Shown: in pieces, positions 1 to 6,197 of the stretch
How positions within the stretch are numbered: position 1 is the first letter of the stretch
How the letters are laid out: each line of letters opens with the position of its first letter
Assembly: GCA_030040235.1 (NCBI GenBank)
Contig: JASHUC010000306.1
Span: 1-11,717, forward strand
Reading direction: 5' to 3'
DNA: 11,717 nucleotides
Source of the DNA: Gammaproteobacteria bacterium
Lineage (GTDB): Bacteria > Pseudomonadota > Gammaproteobacteria > Steroidobacterales > Steroidobacteraceae
Notes under the pieces: generated by a model
Database searches by the model: none
The model's input: only the letters and a program-made list of their open reading frames with translations
Told to the model about the DNA's origin: nothing
Position numbers and translations under genes: made by a program

Positions 1-151
1 GCCCGTGCCGCACGAGGAATATTACCTGCGCGCCCAGCCTACGTTCGAGACGAGCGTGGGCAAGCACGACTGGCTCACCAAGCACGTCTTCATCGGCATC
101 GGCGAGCGCCGGGCCGATGGGAATCGATTGCGATACTACGCGGTGGTCTAG
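1..151 (+). CDS. DUF3237 family protein, C-terminal fragment
   Basis: Only the last 49 codons lie in the window, reading from base 2 to a TAG at 149-151; the start is off the left edge. The visible tail has an aromatic-rich Tyr-Tyr-Leu-Arg stretch, then Pro-Thr-Phe-Glu-Thr, Asp-Trp-Leu and Val-Phe-Ile-Gly-Ile-Gly, ending in a Tyr-Tyr-containing strand. This is the usual end of DUF3237 proteins, small beta-barrel proteins of unknown function often found beside aromatic- and steroid-degradation genes. It lies 25 bp upstream of the next gene on the same strand, so the two are probably co-transcribed. Family assignment rests on remembered sequence pattern; no biochemical role can be stated. Confidence 0.72.
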   Translation, partial: PVPHEEYYLRAQPTFETSVGKHDWLTKHVFIGIGERRADGNRLRYYAVV

Positions 152-176
152 AAGAACCGAAATAGGGGAGCAAACC

Positions 177-1025
177 ATGAAGCGCGTGACGGTCGTATGT
201 CTCTGGCTTGCACTCGGGGCCGCGCTGGCTCCCGCGCTCTGCCATGCGGAGGTGTCCTGTACTCGCCCGGGTCTCAAGCAGGCCGTCGATCTGTACGTCG
301 CAGCACAGACCAAGGGTGATATCTCCGGGCTGCCGCTCGCCAAGGGTGTGGGCTACTGGGAGAACGCGGCTCCCGCTCGCATTCAAACGGGGTTCATCAC
401 CAAGCCGATGAAGATCGACCACGAGCGCAGCCTCTTGGATACGACGACGTGTCAGTCGTTCAGCGAGCTGATCGTGACCGATAAGGCCGCGCCCTACGTG
501 TTCGGCACGCGATTGCGCATCAATCACGACAAGATCGTCGAGATCGAGATCCTGTGGACCACGACGGGCTACTGGCTATTCGATGCCGATGCCTACCTCA
601 GGCACTCCTCCGAGGAGGACTGGGATCCGGTTCCACCCGAGCAACGGGAATCGCGTGACACGCTGGTCGCTGCGGCCAATGCCTACCTCGATGCTTTCCT
701 CGAGAAGAAGATCGACCTGGTGCCCTGGGGCTTCCCGTGCGAGCGGACCGAGGGCGGCCGCGGCTACACCGGAAAGGGCTCTCCCGCCGACAGCTGCGAA
801 GTGGGGGTGCCGGCCGGGGTGAACATCGTCAATCGCCATTTCGTCGTGGATGAGGTGCTCGGGGCGGTGCAGGTGTTCTGCACGTTCGGTGCCGGAACGC
901 CCGGGGGCGGCAGTGGCGCCCCCGACAGCCATCTGTTCCGGCTCAAGGACGGCAAGCTACGGTACGTGCATACGCTGACGCACCTGCTGCAGTCCCGGTT
1001 CCGGGGAACCCCTCCGCGGCGCTGA
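177..1025 (+). CDS. Secreted DUF8021-like protein (tandem NTF2-like halves)
   Basis: A 282-residue protein. The ATG at 177 is chosen because GGGGAG at about 165-170 is a good ribosome site and it gives a clear signal peptide: Lys-Arg, a hydrophobic core, then Ala-Leu-Cys-His-Ala, with cleavage near residue 24. An in-frame ATG at 117 would lie inside the previous gene. The mature protein seems to have two related halves, each opening with a helix of the form Tyr-Val-Ala-Ala (about 35-40) or Ala-Tyr-Leu-Asp (about 170), as in NTF2/SnoaL-like folds. The second half has a Val-Pro-Trp-Gly...Cys-Glu-Arg stretch, a glycine-rich loop with Cys, and a closing Leu-Arg-Tyr-Val-His-Thr strand. This order is characteristic of DUF8021 proteins, known mainly as secreted proteins of ascomycete fungi. 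Function is unknown; an exported binding protein or isomerase/cyclase-like role is only inference. Confidence 0.75.
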   Translation: MKRVTVVCLWLALGAALAPALCHAEVSCTRPGLKQAVDLYVAAQTKGDISGLPLAKGVGYWENAAPARIQTGFITKPMKIDHERSLLDTTTCQSFSELIVTDKAAPYVFGTRLRINHDKIVEIEILWTTTGYWLFDADAYLRHSSEEDWDPVPPEQRESRDTLVAAANAYLDAFLEKKIDLVPWGFPCERTEGGRGYTGKGSPADSCEVGVPAGVNIVNRHFVVDEVLGAVQVFCTFGAGTPGGGSGAPDSHLFRLKDGKLRYVHTLTHLLQSRFRGTPPRR

Positions 1026-1027
1026 GG

Positions 1028-2095
1028 CTATTTGGCGCGACCGAGGTAGCCCTGCGCGAGCATCGGCAGGGTGTAGATCTCATCGAGGCCGTGCAATCCG
1101 GGCTCCAGCACGTAGGCAACCGCAAACAACGTCTTCTTGTCCGGGCCGCTGAAGGTCACGTCGATGAGGTTGCGCGGGGCGGCAATGGTGCCGAGGTACT
1201 TGCCTTCGGGCTCGAACACGCGAACGCCGGGGTATCCCACGATGTAGATTCGGCCGTCGCCGTCGACCGCGCCGCCGTCATTGCCGCCGCCGGGGATGTC
1301 CGCGAGCACCCGCACATGGCTCAGCGACCCGTCGGTCCCGACGTCCCCGGCGTACAGCTTGCTCTCGCTGCCGAAGTACAGCGACTTCTCATCGGGGCTC
1401 AAGACCGCGTCGTTCACGTCATGGTCGAAGACTTTGGTCACGGTCCCATTGGGATCGGCGTAGTACAGGCCTGCCCAGCCGAAATAAACACCTCCGTTGT
1501 GCAGCGCCGCGGGCGAATCGATCGCGCCTCGACCCGAGCACTCGAGCGGCTCGCCGTGGTAGGAGTCGGCGATCATCTTGCGCTCAGGGGCGAGCTCCCA
1601 GACCGAGGGGATCAACGCCCGCTCCACGATGAACAGTGCGCCCTGCTTGTTCATCGAGAGCGCACCGCCGGTATTGGTGTCGCGGTAGACGACGGTGGTT
1701 TGCCCGTCGGGTGTGATCCGCACGACATCGCTCTCATCGTTCTGAGCCGCGAGGATGCTGCCGTCGGGCTGGCCCACGATCCCGTCCGCATTGTTGCCGT
1801 TGTGCACCCAGATCAGCTTCCAATGCTCACCCGCGGCCACCACGCCGGGGATGGCCTTGATGGTGTAGGGGAAGGGTCCGGTTGGCCGCGGACGAAAATT
1901 GAAATTGCGGCGCGGCGCAGGCGGGGCGAGCGGATGCCTGCAGAGCGACCTGATCAGGGGCTCACGGGCATCGGAGCCCGCCTGTACTCCGGAGCCTGCC
2001 GGCTGCGCCCGGTTGGTCGGAATCTGCGCCATGGCGAGCGTAGCCCCGAACAGACCAAACACTGCGGAAGTCAACCCAACTGAGGCTCGCTTCAT
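1028..2095 (-). CDS. Secreted SMP-30/gluconolactonase-like beta-propeller protein
   Basis: A 355-residue protein on the minus strand. The ATG at 2095-2093 is preceded by a GAGGG ribosome site and followed by a signal peptide ending Ala-Met-Ala at about residue 23. A proline-rich linker (about 50-75) leads into a six-bladed beta-propeller of repeating Pro-Asp-Gly/Asp-Gly turns. Comparison with SMP-30 suggests metal ligands Asp104 (where Glu is usual, in Asp-Gly-Ile-Val-Gly-Gln-Pro-Asp-Gly), Asn228 (Val-Asn-Asp-Ala-Val-Leu-Ser-Pro-Asp-Glu) and Asp273 (Asn-Asp-Gly-Gly-Ala-Val-Asp). Family members hydrolyse sugar or other lactones with a divalent metal; this one would act in the periplasm. The substrate is unknown. 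It lies 66 bp downstream of the dehydrogenase on the same strand and its stop is 2 bp from the convergent stop at 1025, leaving no room for a separate terminator. Confidence 0.85.
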   Translation of the reverse strand: MKRASVGLTSAVFGLFGATLAMAQIPTNRAQPAGSGVQAGSDAREPLIRSLCRHPLAPPAPRRNFNFRPRPTGPFPYTIKAIPGVVAAGEHWKLIWVHNGNNADGIVGQPDGSILAAQNDESDVVRITPDGQTTVVYRDTNTGGALSMNKQGALFIVERALIPSVWELAPERKMIADSYHGEPLECSGRGAIDSPAALHNGGVYFGWAGLYYADPNGTVTKVFDHDVNDAVLSPDEKSLYFGSESKLYAGDVGTDGSLSHVRVLADIPGGGNDGGAVDGDGRIYIVGYPGVRVFEPEGKYLGTIAAPRNLIDVTFSGPDKKTLFAVAYVLEPGLHGLDEIYTLPMLAQGYLGRAK

Positions 2096-2161
2096 CTTAG
2101 TACCCTCGCAGGTATCGCCGCGCCGAAGTCCGAACTATGCTGACGCGCACCCCATGGAAGG

Positions 2162-3028
2162 TCAACGGGTGTCCCGCGCGATCTCGATGACGGCGCTCTC
2201 GTTGATATCGTCACGGCCGCGCGCACAAAGCTTGCGGAAAGCCTCGGCCGCGAGCGCCCCGAAGGGAGCTCCGATCTCGAGCTTACGCGCGAGCGCCAAG
2301 GCGTACTCAACGTCCTTCAGGCGCAGCCGCGGCGTAAAGATCACCGGCTCGCCGTGCGCCTCTTGCGCCATGCGGCGCGTGTTCCGAATGACCTGCGGAC
2401 TCCCCGCCTGGCCGCTACCGAGCGCCTGGGCCACCCTTTGCGGTTCGAGCCCGGCCCTCTCCGCAAAGGCCATCGCCTCTGCGGCCGATGCGATCTGCAC
2501 CGCTCCCAGCATGTTGACCAGCAGCTTGTACGCCGTGCCGGCTCCGGCCGGACCGAAATGAATCACCCGCGAAGCGAAGGCCGATAGAAAGGGCGTGGAC
2601 GCCGCAAGATCCTCCGCCGATGCGCCGGCGAGCACCGTGAGCTCGCTCTGCGGAAGTCCCGTGACCGGCGCATCGATGTAGCGCAGCCCGCGCCGCCGCG
2701 ACTCGGCGCTCAGCTCGAGTACCCAGTCGTGCGAGAGCGTCGAGCACTCGATGAGGAGGGTGCCCGGGGCGAGCGCGCCGGCGAGGGCACCGCCGGTGCC
2801 GAGCCATACCTCCCGCGAGGCGATATCGTCCGCCACGATCGAAACGATCGCCGACGCACCGGCACAGGCTTCCCGTGGAGTCGCAAAGCCCCGCGCGCCC
2901 GCGGCAATCAGCGGCACCGCGCGGGATGCGGTGCGATTGAAGACCTGCACCCGATGATCCGTCGCGAGGAGCCGGCGAGCGACCCCCGAACCCATGCGAC
3001 CCAAGCCGAGAACCGCGACCGTCGTCAT
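2162..3028 (-). CDS. NAD(P)-dependent oxidoreductase, 3-hydroxyisobutyrate dehydrogenase family
   Basis: A 288-residue cytoplasmic enzyme of the beta-hydroxyacid dehydrogenase family, the usual length. ATG at 3028-3026. The N-terminal Rossmann motif Gly-Leu-Gly-Arg-Met-Gly-Ser-Gly is at about residues 8-15, and Phe-Asn-Arg-Thr at 30-33 after the second strand suggests NADPH preference. The substrate-binding segment is Glu-Cys-Ser-Thr-Leu-Ser (about 94-99), followed by Ala-Pro-Val-Thr-Gly (120-124). The catalytic lysine is Lys168 in Gly-Pro-Ala-Gly-Ala-Gly-Thr-Ala-Tyr-Lys, with the partner Asn172. Relatives reduce or oxidise 3-hydroxyisobutyrate, tartronate semialdehyde, glyoxylate/succinic semialdehyde and similar short hydroxy acids; the exact substrate cannot be read from sequence. 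It is divergent from the SDR gene and probably co-transcribed with the SMP-30 gene, which suggests a lactone-to-hydroxyacid-to-keto-acid sequence. The open frame continues to 4132, but that part is antisense to the SDR. Confidence 0.9.
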   Translation of the reverse strand: MTTVAVLGLGRMGSGVARRLLATDHRVQVFNRTASRAVPLIAAGARGFATPREACAGASAIVSIVADDIASREVWLGTGGALAGALAPGTLLIECSTLSHDWVLELSAESRRRGLRYIDAPVTGLPQSELTVLAGASAEDLAASTPFLSAFASRVIHFGPAGAGTAYKLLVNMLGAVQIASAAEAMAFAERAGLEPQRVAQALGSGQAGSPQVIRNTRRMAQEAHGEPVIFTPRLRLKDVEYALALARKLEIGAPFGALAAEAFRKLCARGRDDINESAVIEIARDTR

Positions 3029-3103
3029 ACCCTGCGACCCCGCCCGAGCACTCAGGCGGCTATGGTACGCTGCGCGGCGTTCGAATCCCTCGTGGAGCCC
3101 GCC
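3029..3103. promoter_or_regulatory. Divergent intergenic region with near-symmetric -10-like element
   Basis: This 75-bp gap separates the dehydrogenase (minus) from the SDR (plus), so it should hold both promoters. At 3061-3067 the sequence TATGGTA reads TATGGT on the plus strand (3061-3066) and TACCAT on the minus strand (3067-3062); each matches 4 of 6 positions of the sigma-70 -10 consensus. Starts about 7 nt downstream would fall near 3073 (plus) and 3055 (minus), giving leaders of about 30 nt to ATG 3104 and about 27 nt to ATG 3028. No good -35 box is visible for either direction. An overlapping alternative plus-strand -10, TACGCT, lies at 3067-3072. Confidence 0.4.
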
Positions 3104-4240
3104 ATGTCCGACCCGAAAAAGCCCCGCCAATCGCCGCTTTCCTCCTCCGGTCGCGCGCGCCGCCGTTTTCTCGGCAGCACGGCGCTCGCGGCAGTGGGAA
3201 CCTCGGCCGCCGCACTCACGCGCGGGCTGCCGGCCCTGGCGGCCAATTCCACCCGCACGGCCGATCCGAGCGAATGTCCGCAGGTGCCCACCCCGATGAA
3301 AGACGTCGCGGGCAAGGTCGCCTTCATCACGGGCGGCGACAGCGGCATCGGCCTTGGCATCGCGCGGGCCTTCACCGAGGCCGGCATGAAGGTCGTCATC
3401 ACCTATCGCACCCAGAAGCATCTGGAAGAGGCCATGAAGGCGCTCGAGAGCGCCGGCAATCGCGTGCACGCGGTCGGTCTCGATGTGACCGACCGGGCGG
3501 CCATGGCGCGCGCAGCCGATGAGACGGAGCGGGTCTTCGGCAAGGTGCACGTGATCGTCAACAATGCGGGTGTCGGCGTCTTTGGCGGCCTGAGCAAGGC
3601 GACCTACGACGACTGGGACTGGGGCATGGGCGTAAACGTCAACGGGGTGTTCAACGGCATACGCACCTTCCTGCCTCGCATCCAGGCGCACGGTGAGGGG
3701 GGGCAGGTCATTGCGACCTCCTCCGTGGCCGGCATCATCGCCCACCCCGGTACCGGGGTTTATTCCACCTCGAAGTTCGCCGTCGTCGGGATGATGGAGG
3801 CGCTGCGCAACGAGCTCGCGGATACCAATATCGGTGTGACGGTGTTCTGCCCGGGCCTGGTCAATACGGACATCGGCGACTCGGCCCGCAACCGTCCGAG
3901 CACGCTCGCCGATTCGGCCTTCAAGCCGGACCCGAAGATGATGGCGCGGATGCGCACGCAGCGGAAGGCGATGCGAGGTCCGCCCCCAGGTATGGATCCG
4001 CTCGATGCGGGCCGGCGCGTCCTGCGCGGAATGCAGAACAACGATCTCTACATTCTCACGACGCCCGAGCTCGAGCCGGAGATCGCCGCACGCGGTGAGT
4101 TGCTCGTCGCCGCGATTCCGCGGGACGTCCATCCGCCCGCGGCGCGCGTCGCGATGCAGCGCATGATTGCGGGCAAGACCGTCTACGCTACTCTGCGCGA
4201 CCGCATTCGCTGCGAGCGTGGCCGGTCACGAAAGGCCTGA
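3104..4240 (+). CDS. Tat-exported short-chain dehydrogenase/reductase (SDR)
   Basis: A 378-residue protein. The start is placed at ATG 3104, with GGAG about 8 nt upstream; another in-frame ATG at 3062 lies within the putative promoter. Residues 18-23 (Ala-Arg-Arg-Arg-Phe-Leu-Gly) followed by an alanine-rich hydrophobic stretch and Leu-Pro-Ala-Leu-Ala form a twin-arginine signal, with cleavage near residue 46-47. A classical SDR domain follows from about residue 66: cofactor loop Thr-Gly-Gly-Asp-Ser-Gly-Ile-Gly (76-83), Asn-Asn-Ala-Gly (153-156), structural Asn178, catalytic Ser207, Tyr220 and Lys224 (Tyr-Ser-Thr-Ser-Lys), and Pro-Gly-Leu-Val-Asn-Thr (250-255). All catalytic residues are intact, so an active NAD(P)-dependent alcohol/ketone oxidoreductase is expected. 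Export of such an enzyme is unusual; the cofactor would have to be bound before export, as known for Tat-exported glucose-fructose oxidoreductase. Substrate unknown. Confidence 0.88.
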   Translation: MSDPKKPRQSPLSSSGRARRRFLGSTALAAVGTSAAALTRGLPALAANSTRTADPSECPQVPTPMKDVAGKVAFITGGDSGIGLGIARAFTEAGMKVVITYRTQKHLEEAMKALESAGNRVHAVGLDVTDRAAMARAADETERVFGKVHVIVNNAGVGVFGGLSKATYDDWDWGMGVNVNGVFNGIRTFLPRIQAHGEGGQVIATSSVAGIIAHPGTGVYSTSKFAVVGMMEALRNELADTNIGVTVFCPGLVNTDIGDSARNRPSTLADSAFKPDPKMMARMRTQRKAMRGPPPGMDPLDAGRRVLRGMQNNDLYILTTPELEPEIAARGELLVAAIPRDVHPPAARVAMQRMIAGKTVYATLRDRIRCERGRSRKA

Positions 4241-4386
4241 GCCGCTCGCGGGCCGCGGGCCCACATAGCGGTGCGACTGCGGCCGGATCAGCCGGCCGCC
4301 GAGAGCTTGCTCGCGGGCATGAGCACGCCAACCCGGCCGCTGACCCCTTGTCCGCAGGCTGAGGGTGAGCTTAGGGAGCGCCGGCG
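4241..4386. other. 146-bp intergenic region between SDR and GyrI-like genes
   Basis: No gene is seen here. It contains two GC-rich inverted repeats soon after the SDR stop: a 5-bp stem GGGCC/GGCCC with a 3-nt loop at 4250-4262 and the longer hairpin at 4279-4299. The region ends with the GGGAG ribosome site (about 4374-4378) of the next gene. A promoter for the GyrI-transporter pair should lie between the second hairpin and 4374, but no convincing -10/-35 pair could be picked out. Confidence 0.6.
4279..4299 (+). terminator. GC-rich hairpin after SDR gene, possible terminator
   Basis: A perfect 8-bp inverted repeat, GCGGCCGG (4279-4286) and CCGGCCGC (4292-4299), with a 5-nt loop ATCAG, begins 39 nt after the SDR stop. 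It is not followed by a T-run, so it is not a standard Rho-independent terminator. It may be a Rho-dependent or 3'-end-protecting structure. Chance occurrence in GC-rich DNA is possible. Confidence 0.35.
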
Positions 4387-4857
4387 ATGGTCGTCATGAA
4401 TGTTCGGATCGTGCACTTTCCCGAGACGCGGGTCGCCGCCGTCGAGCACTGCGGAGCACCGGGTCGCGAGCACGAGACGGCCCGCAGACTCATCGAATGG
4501 CGCAAGGCACATCGGGTGTTGCCCGAACGTCACCGCACGTTCGGGATTCACTACACCGATCCGCGCTCGACCCCGGCGGCCGAGCATCGCGTAGACTTCG
4601 CCGTCGAGTTCGAGAAGGACATCGCTCCCAATACGCAGGGCGTCGTCGGCAAGCTCATCCCCGGCGGTCGATGCGCGATGGTGCGGCACATCGGCTCGCG
4701 CGAGAACATCTCCGCGGCAGCCTACCTGTACGAGGTGTGGCTGCCGCAGAGCGGGGAGGCGCTGCGTGACTTTCCGATCTTCTTCCATTACGTCAACGTC
4801 GGGCCCAATTTGAAAGAGCACGAGATGGTGACCGACGTTTACCTGCCGCTGCGGTAG
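4387..4857 (+). CDS. GyrI-like small-molecule-binding domain protein
   Basis: A 156-residue stand-alone GyrI-like (AraC effector-binding/SOUL-type fold) protein. The ATG at 4387 has GGGAG about 8 nt upstream; an in-frame ATG at 4399 is a weaker alternative. Features in order: opening strand with Val-Ala-Ala-Val-Glu-His, Trp-Arg-Lys-Ala-His around residues 38-42, Gly-Ile-His-Tyr-Thr-Asp-Pro (about 53-59), a Pro-Gly-Gly-Arg-Cys-Ala strand, Tyr-Glu-Val-Trp-Leu-Pro-Gln-Ser-Gly, and a final Thr-Asp-Val-Tyr-Leu-Pro-Leu strand. These match the family, in which the domain binds hydrophobic or cationic ligands, either as the sensor half of AraC/MerR regulators or as stand-alone proteins (gyrase inhibitor SbmC; some hydrolases). 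No DNA-binding domain is attached. Its stop overlaps the transporter start by one base, so the two are translationally coupled. A role in binding or processing the transported compound is inference. Confidence 0.85.
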   Translation: MVVMNVRIVHFPETRVAAVEHCGAPGREHETARRLIEWRKAHRVLPERHRTFGIHYTDPRSTPAAEHRVDFAVEFEKDIAPNTQGVVGKLIPGGRCAMVRHIGSRENISAAAYLYEVWLPQSGEALRDFPIFFHYVNVGPNLKEHEMVTDVYLPLR

Positions 4858-6110
4858 TGAGCACCGATCGCTGGATCCCGGCGCACCGCCGGGTGGTGAT
4901 CGCCGCTTTTCTCGGCTGGATGCTCGATGCGTTCGATTACTTCCTGGTGGTCTTCGTGCTCGAGCGCATCGCGCACGATTTTCACACCGACGTGAAGAGC
5001 GTGACGTACGCGCTTTTTCTCACGCTCGCGATGCGCCCGCTCGGCGCCTTCCTCTTCGGCCGGCTCGCGGACCGTTTCGGACGCCGCCCGGCACTCATCG
5101 CAAGCGTGCTCGCCTATTCGGCGATGGAGTTCGCCTCGGCGCTCGCGCCCTCACTCGCCGTATTTCTCGCGATGCGCGCGCTGTACGGCGTCGCGATGGG
5201 CGGGGAGTGGGGCGTCGGCGCCTCGCTCGCACTCGAGACGGTTCCCGTTCGATCGCGCGGCAGGGTCTCGGGCATCCTGCAGTGCGGCTATCCGACCGGC
5301 TATTTGCTTGCCGGGGTGGTCTTTGGGCTCCTGTATGCCCACATTGGCTGGCGCGGCATGCTCATGCTGGGCGCACTTCCCGCAGCGCTCGCGCTCTATG
5401 TTCTCCTGGGCGTGCCGGAATCGCCCGCTTGGGCGCCGGCGAAGACGCGCGTACGCGCGCCCGGTCTGCCGAAGAGCCTCTCGGGCCATTGGGGGCTCGC
5501 TCTCTACGCGATCGTGCTGATGGCCGCCATGAACCTCTTCAGCCACGGGACCCAGGACCTCTATCCGACGTTTCTGCAAGCGCAGCGTGGTCTGTCGCAC
5601 GCGACCGAGTCGCGCATTGCGATCATCTACAACATCGGCGCCATCGGCGGTGGGCTGTTCTTCGGCGCGCTCTCGAGCCGCATCGGCCGCCGGCGCGCCA
5701 TTACGATTGCGGCGTTGCTCGCCGCGCCGGCGCTGCCCTTCTGGGCCTTCTCAACGAGCGCAACCGTACTTGCGATCGCCGCCTTCGCGATGCAGTTCAT
5801 GGTGCAAGGCGCCTGGGGCGTCGTCCCCGTGCATCTCAACGAGCTCGCACCCCACGGCCTGCGCGCGACCTTCCCCGGCGTCGTCTACCAGCTCGGCAAC
5901 CTTCTCACCTCCTACAATGCCACCCTGCAGGCGAGCCTCGCCATTTCCCACGGCAGCGCCGCCCGGCCCGACTACGCCTTTGCGCTCGCCGTCGTCTGCG
6001 CCGTCGTGATCCCCTCCATCGTGCTGCTCGTGATATTCGGACCCGAGCGGCGCGATGTGCGCTTTGCCGCAGAGAGCATTGACGGTCTCGAAAGCCGGTC
6101 TGCGCCGTAA
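4857..6110 (+). CDS. MFS transporter, SHS (sialate/lactate:H+ symporter, JEN1-like) family
   Basis: A 417-residue inner-membrane protein with about 12 hydrophobic helices. The GTG start at 4857 shares its G with the preceding TAG stop. Residues 20-27 (Gly-Trp-Met-Leu-Asp-Ala-Phe-Asp) in helix 1, Leu-Ala-Met-Arg-Pro-Leu-Gly-Ala (57-64), the MFS motif Gly-Arg-Leu-Ala-Asp-Arg-Phe-Gly-Arg-Arg-Pro (68-78), Met-Gly-Gly-Glu-Trp-Gly-Val-Gly (114-121), Gln-Cys-Gly-Tyr-Pro-Thr-Gly-Tyr (142-149) and Glu-Ser-Pro-Ala-Trp (188-192) are the pattern of the SHS family, which includes yeast lactate permease Jen1 and bacterial sialate and carboxylate transporters. A second basic loop, Arg-Ile-Gly-Arg-Arg-Arg, marks the start of the C-terminal half. 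It probably imports a monocarboxylate with protons. The dioxygenase operon just downstream makes an aromatic acid or a related organic acid a reasonable substrate, but this is inference. Confidence 0.88.
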   Translation: MSTDRWIPAHRRVVIAAFLGWMLDAFDYFLVVFVLERIAHDFHTDVKSVTYALFLTLAMRPLGAFLFGRLADRFGRRPALIASVLAYSAMEFASALAPSLAVFLAMRALYGVAMGGEWGVGASLALETVPVRSRGRVSGILQCGYPTGYLLAGVVFGLLYAHIGWRGMLMLGALPAALALYVLLGVPESPAWAPAKTRVRAPGLPKSLSGHWGLALYAIVLMAAMNLFSHGTQDLYPTFLQAQRGLSHATESRIAIIYNIGAIGGGLFFGALSSRIGRRRAITIAALLAAPALPFWAFSTSATVLAIAAFAMQFMVQGAWGVVPVHLNELAPHGLRATFPGVVYQLGNLLTSYNATLQASLAISHGSAARPDYAFALAVVCAVVIPSIVLLVIFGPERRDVRFAAESIDGLESRSAP

Positions 6111-6135
6111 CGATGCAATTGACGGCTCGCGAGGC

Positions 6136-6150
6136 CGGGGGGTGCCCCCG
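6136..6150 (+). terminator. Short GC hairpin between transporter and msrA
   Basis: An inverted repeat CGGGGG (6136-6141) and CCCCCG (6145-6150) with a 3-nt loop GTG lies 26 nt after the transporter stop. It has no T-run behind it, so termination is uncertain. Confidence 0.3.
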
Positions 6151-6156
6151 CTGTGC

Positions 6157-6162
6157 TACCCT
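6157..6162 (+). promoter_or_regulatory. Possible -10 element for msrA (TACCCT)
   Basis: TACCCT fits the TAnnnT core of high-GC sigma-70 promoters and sits 35 nt before the msrA ATG, giving a leader of about 29 nt. It resembles TACGCT at a similar distance (31 nt) before the SDR start. No -35 box is present at 16-18 bp; the TTGACG at 6119-6124 is about 32 bp away. Such a promoter would also rule out the in-frame ATG at 6153 as the msrA start. Confidence 0.25.
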
Positions 6163-6197
6163 TCGCCAGGGACCCGCGCGGTCCGAAGGAGCTTTCG

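Noticed and set aside
117..176. Upstream ATG at 117 as the start of the DUF8021-like gene
   Set aside because: It overlaps the end of the DUF3237 gene, lacks a ribosome site and would bury the signal peptide 20 residues in.
1091..2083. Plus-strand open frame of 330 codons opposite the SMP-30 gene
   Set aside because: Antisense shadow; the minus-strand protein has a signal peptide, ribosome site and propeller repeats.
3029..4132. Minus-strand open frame extending the dehydrogenase upstream to 4132
   Set aside because: This stretch is exactly antisense to the well-supported SDR gene and contains no recognisable domain; the Rossmann start motif begins at the ATG at 3028.
6119..6124. TTGACG as a -35 box for msrA
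   Set aside because: No -10-like hexamer lies 16-18 bp downstream; the nearest candidate, TACCCT at 6157, is about 32 bp away.
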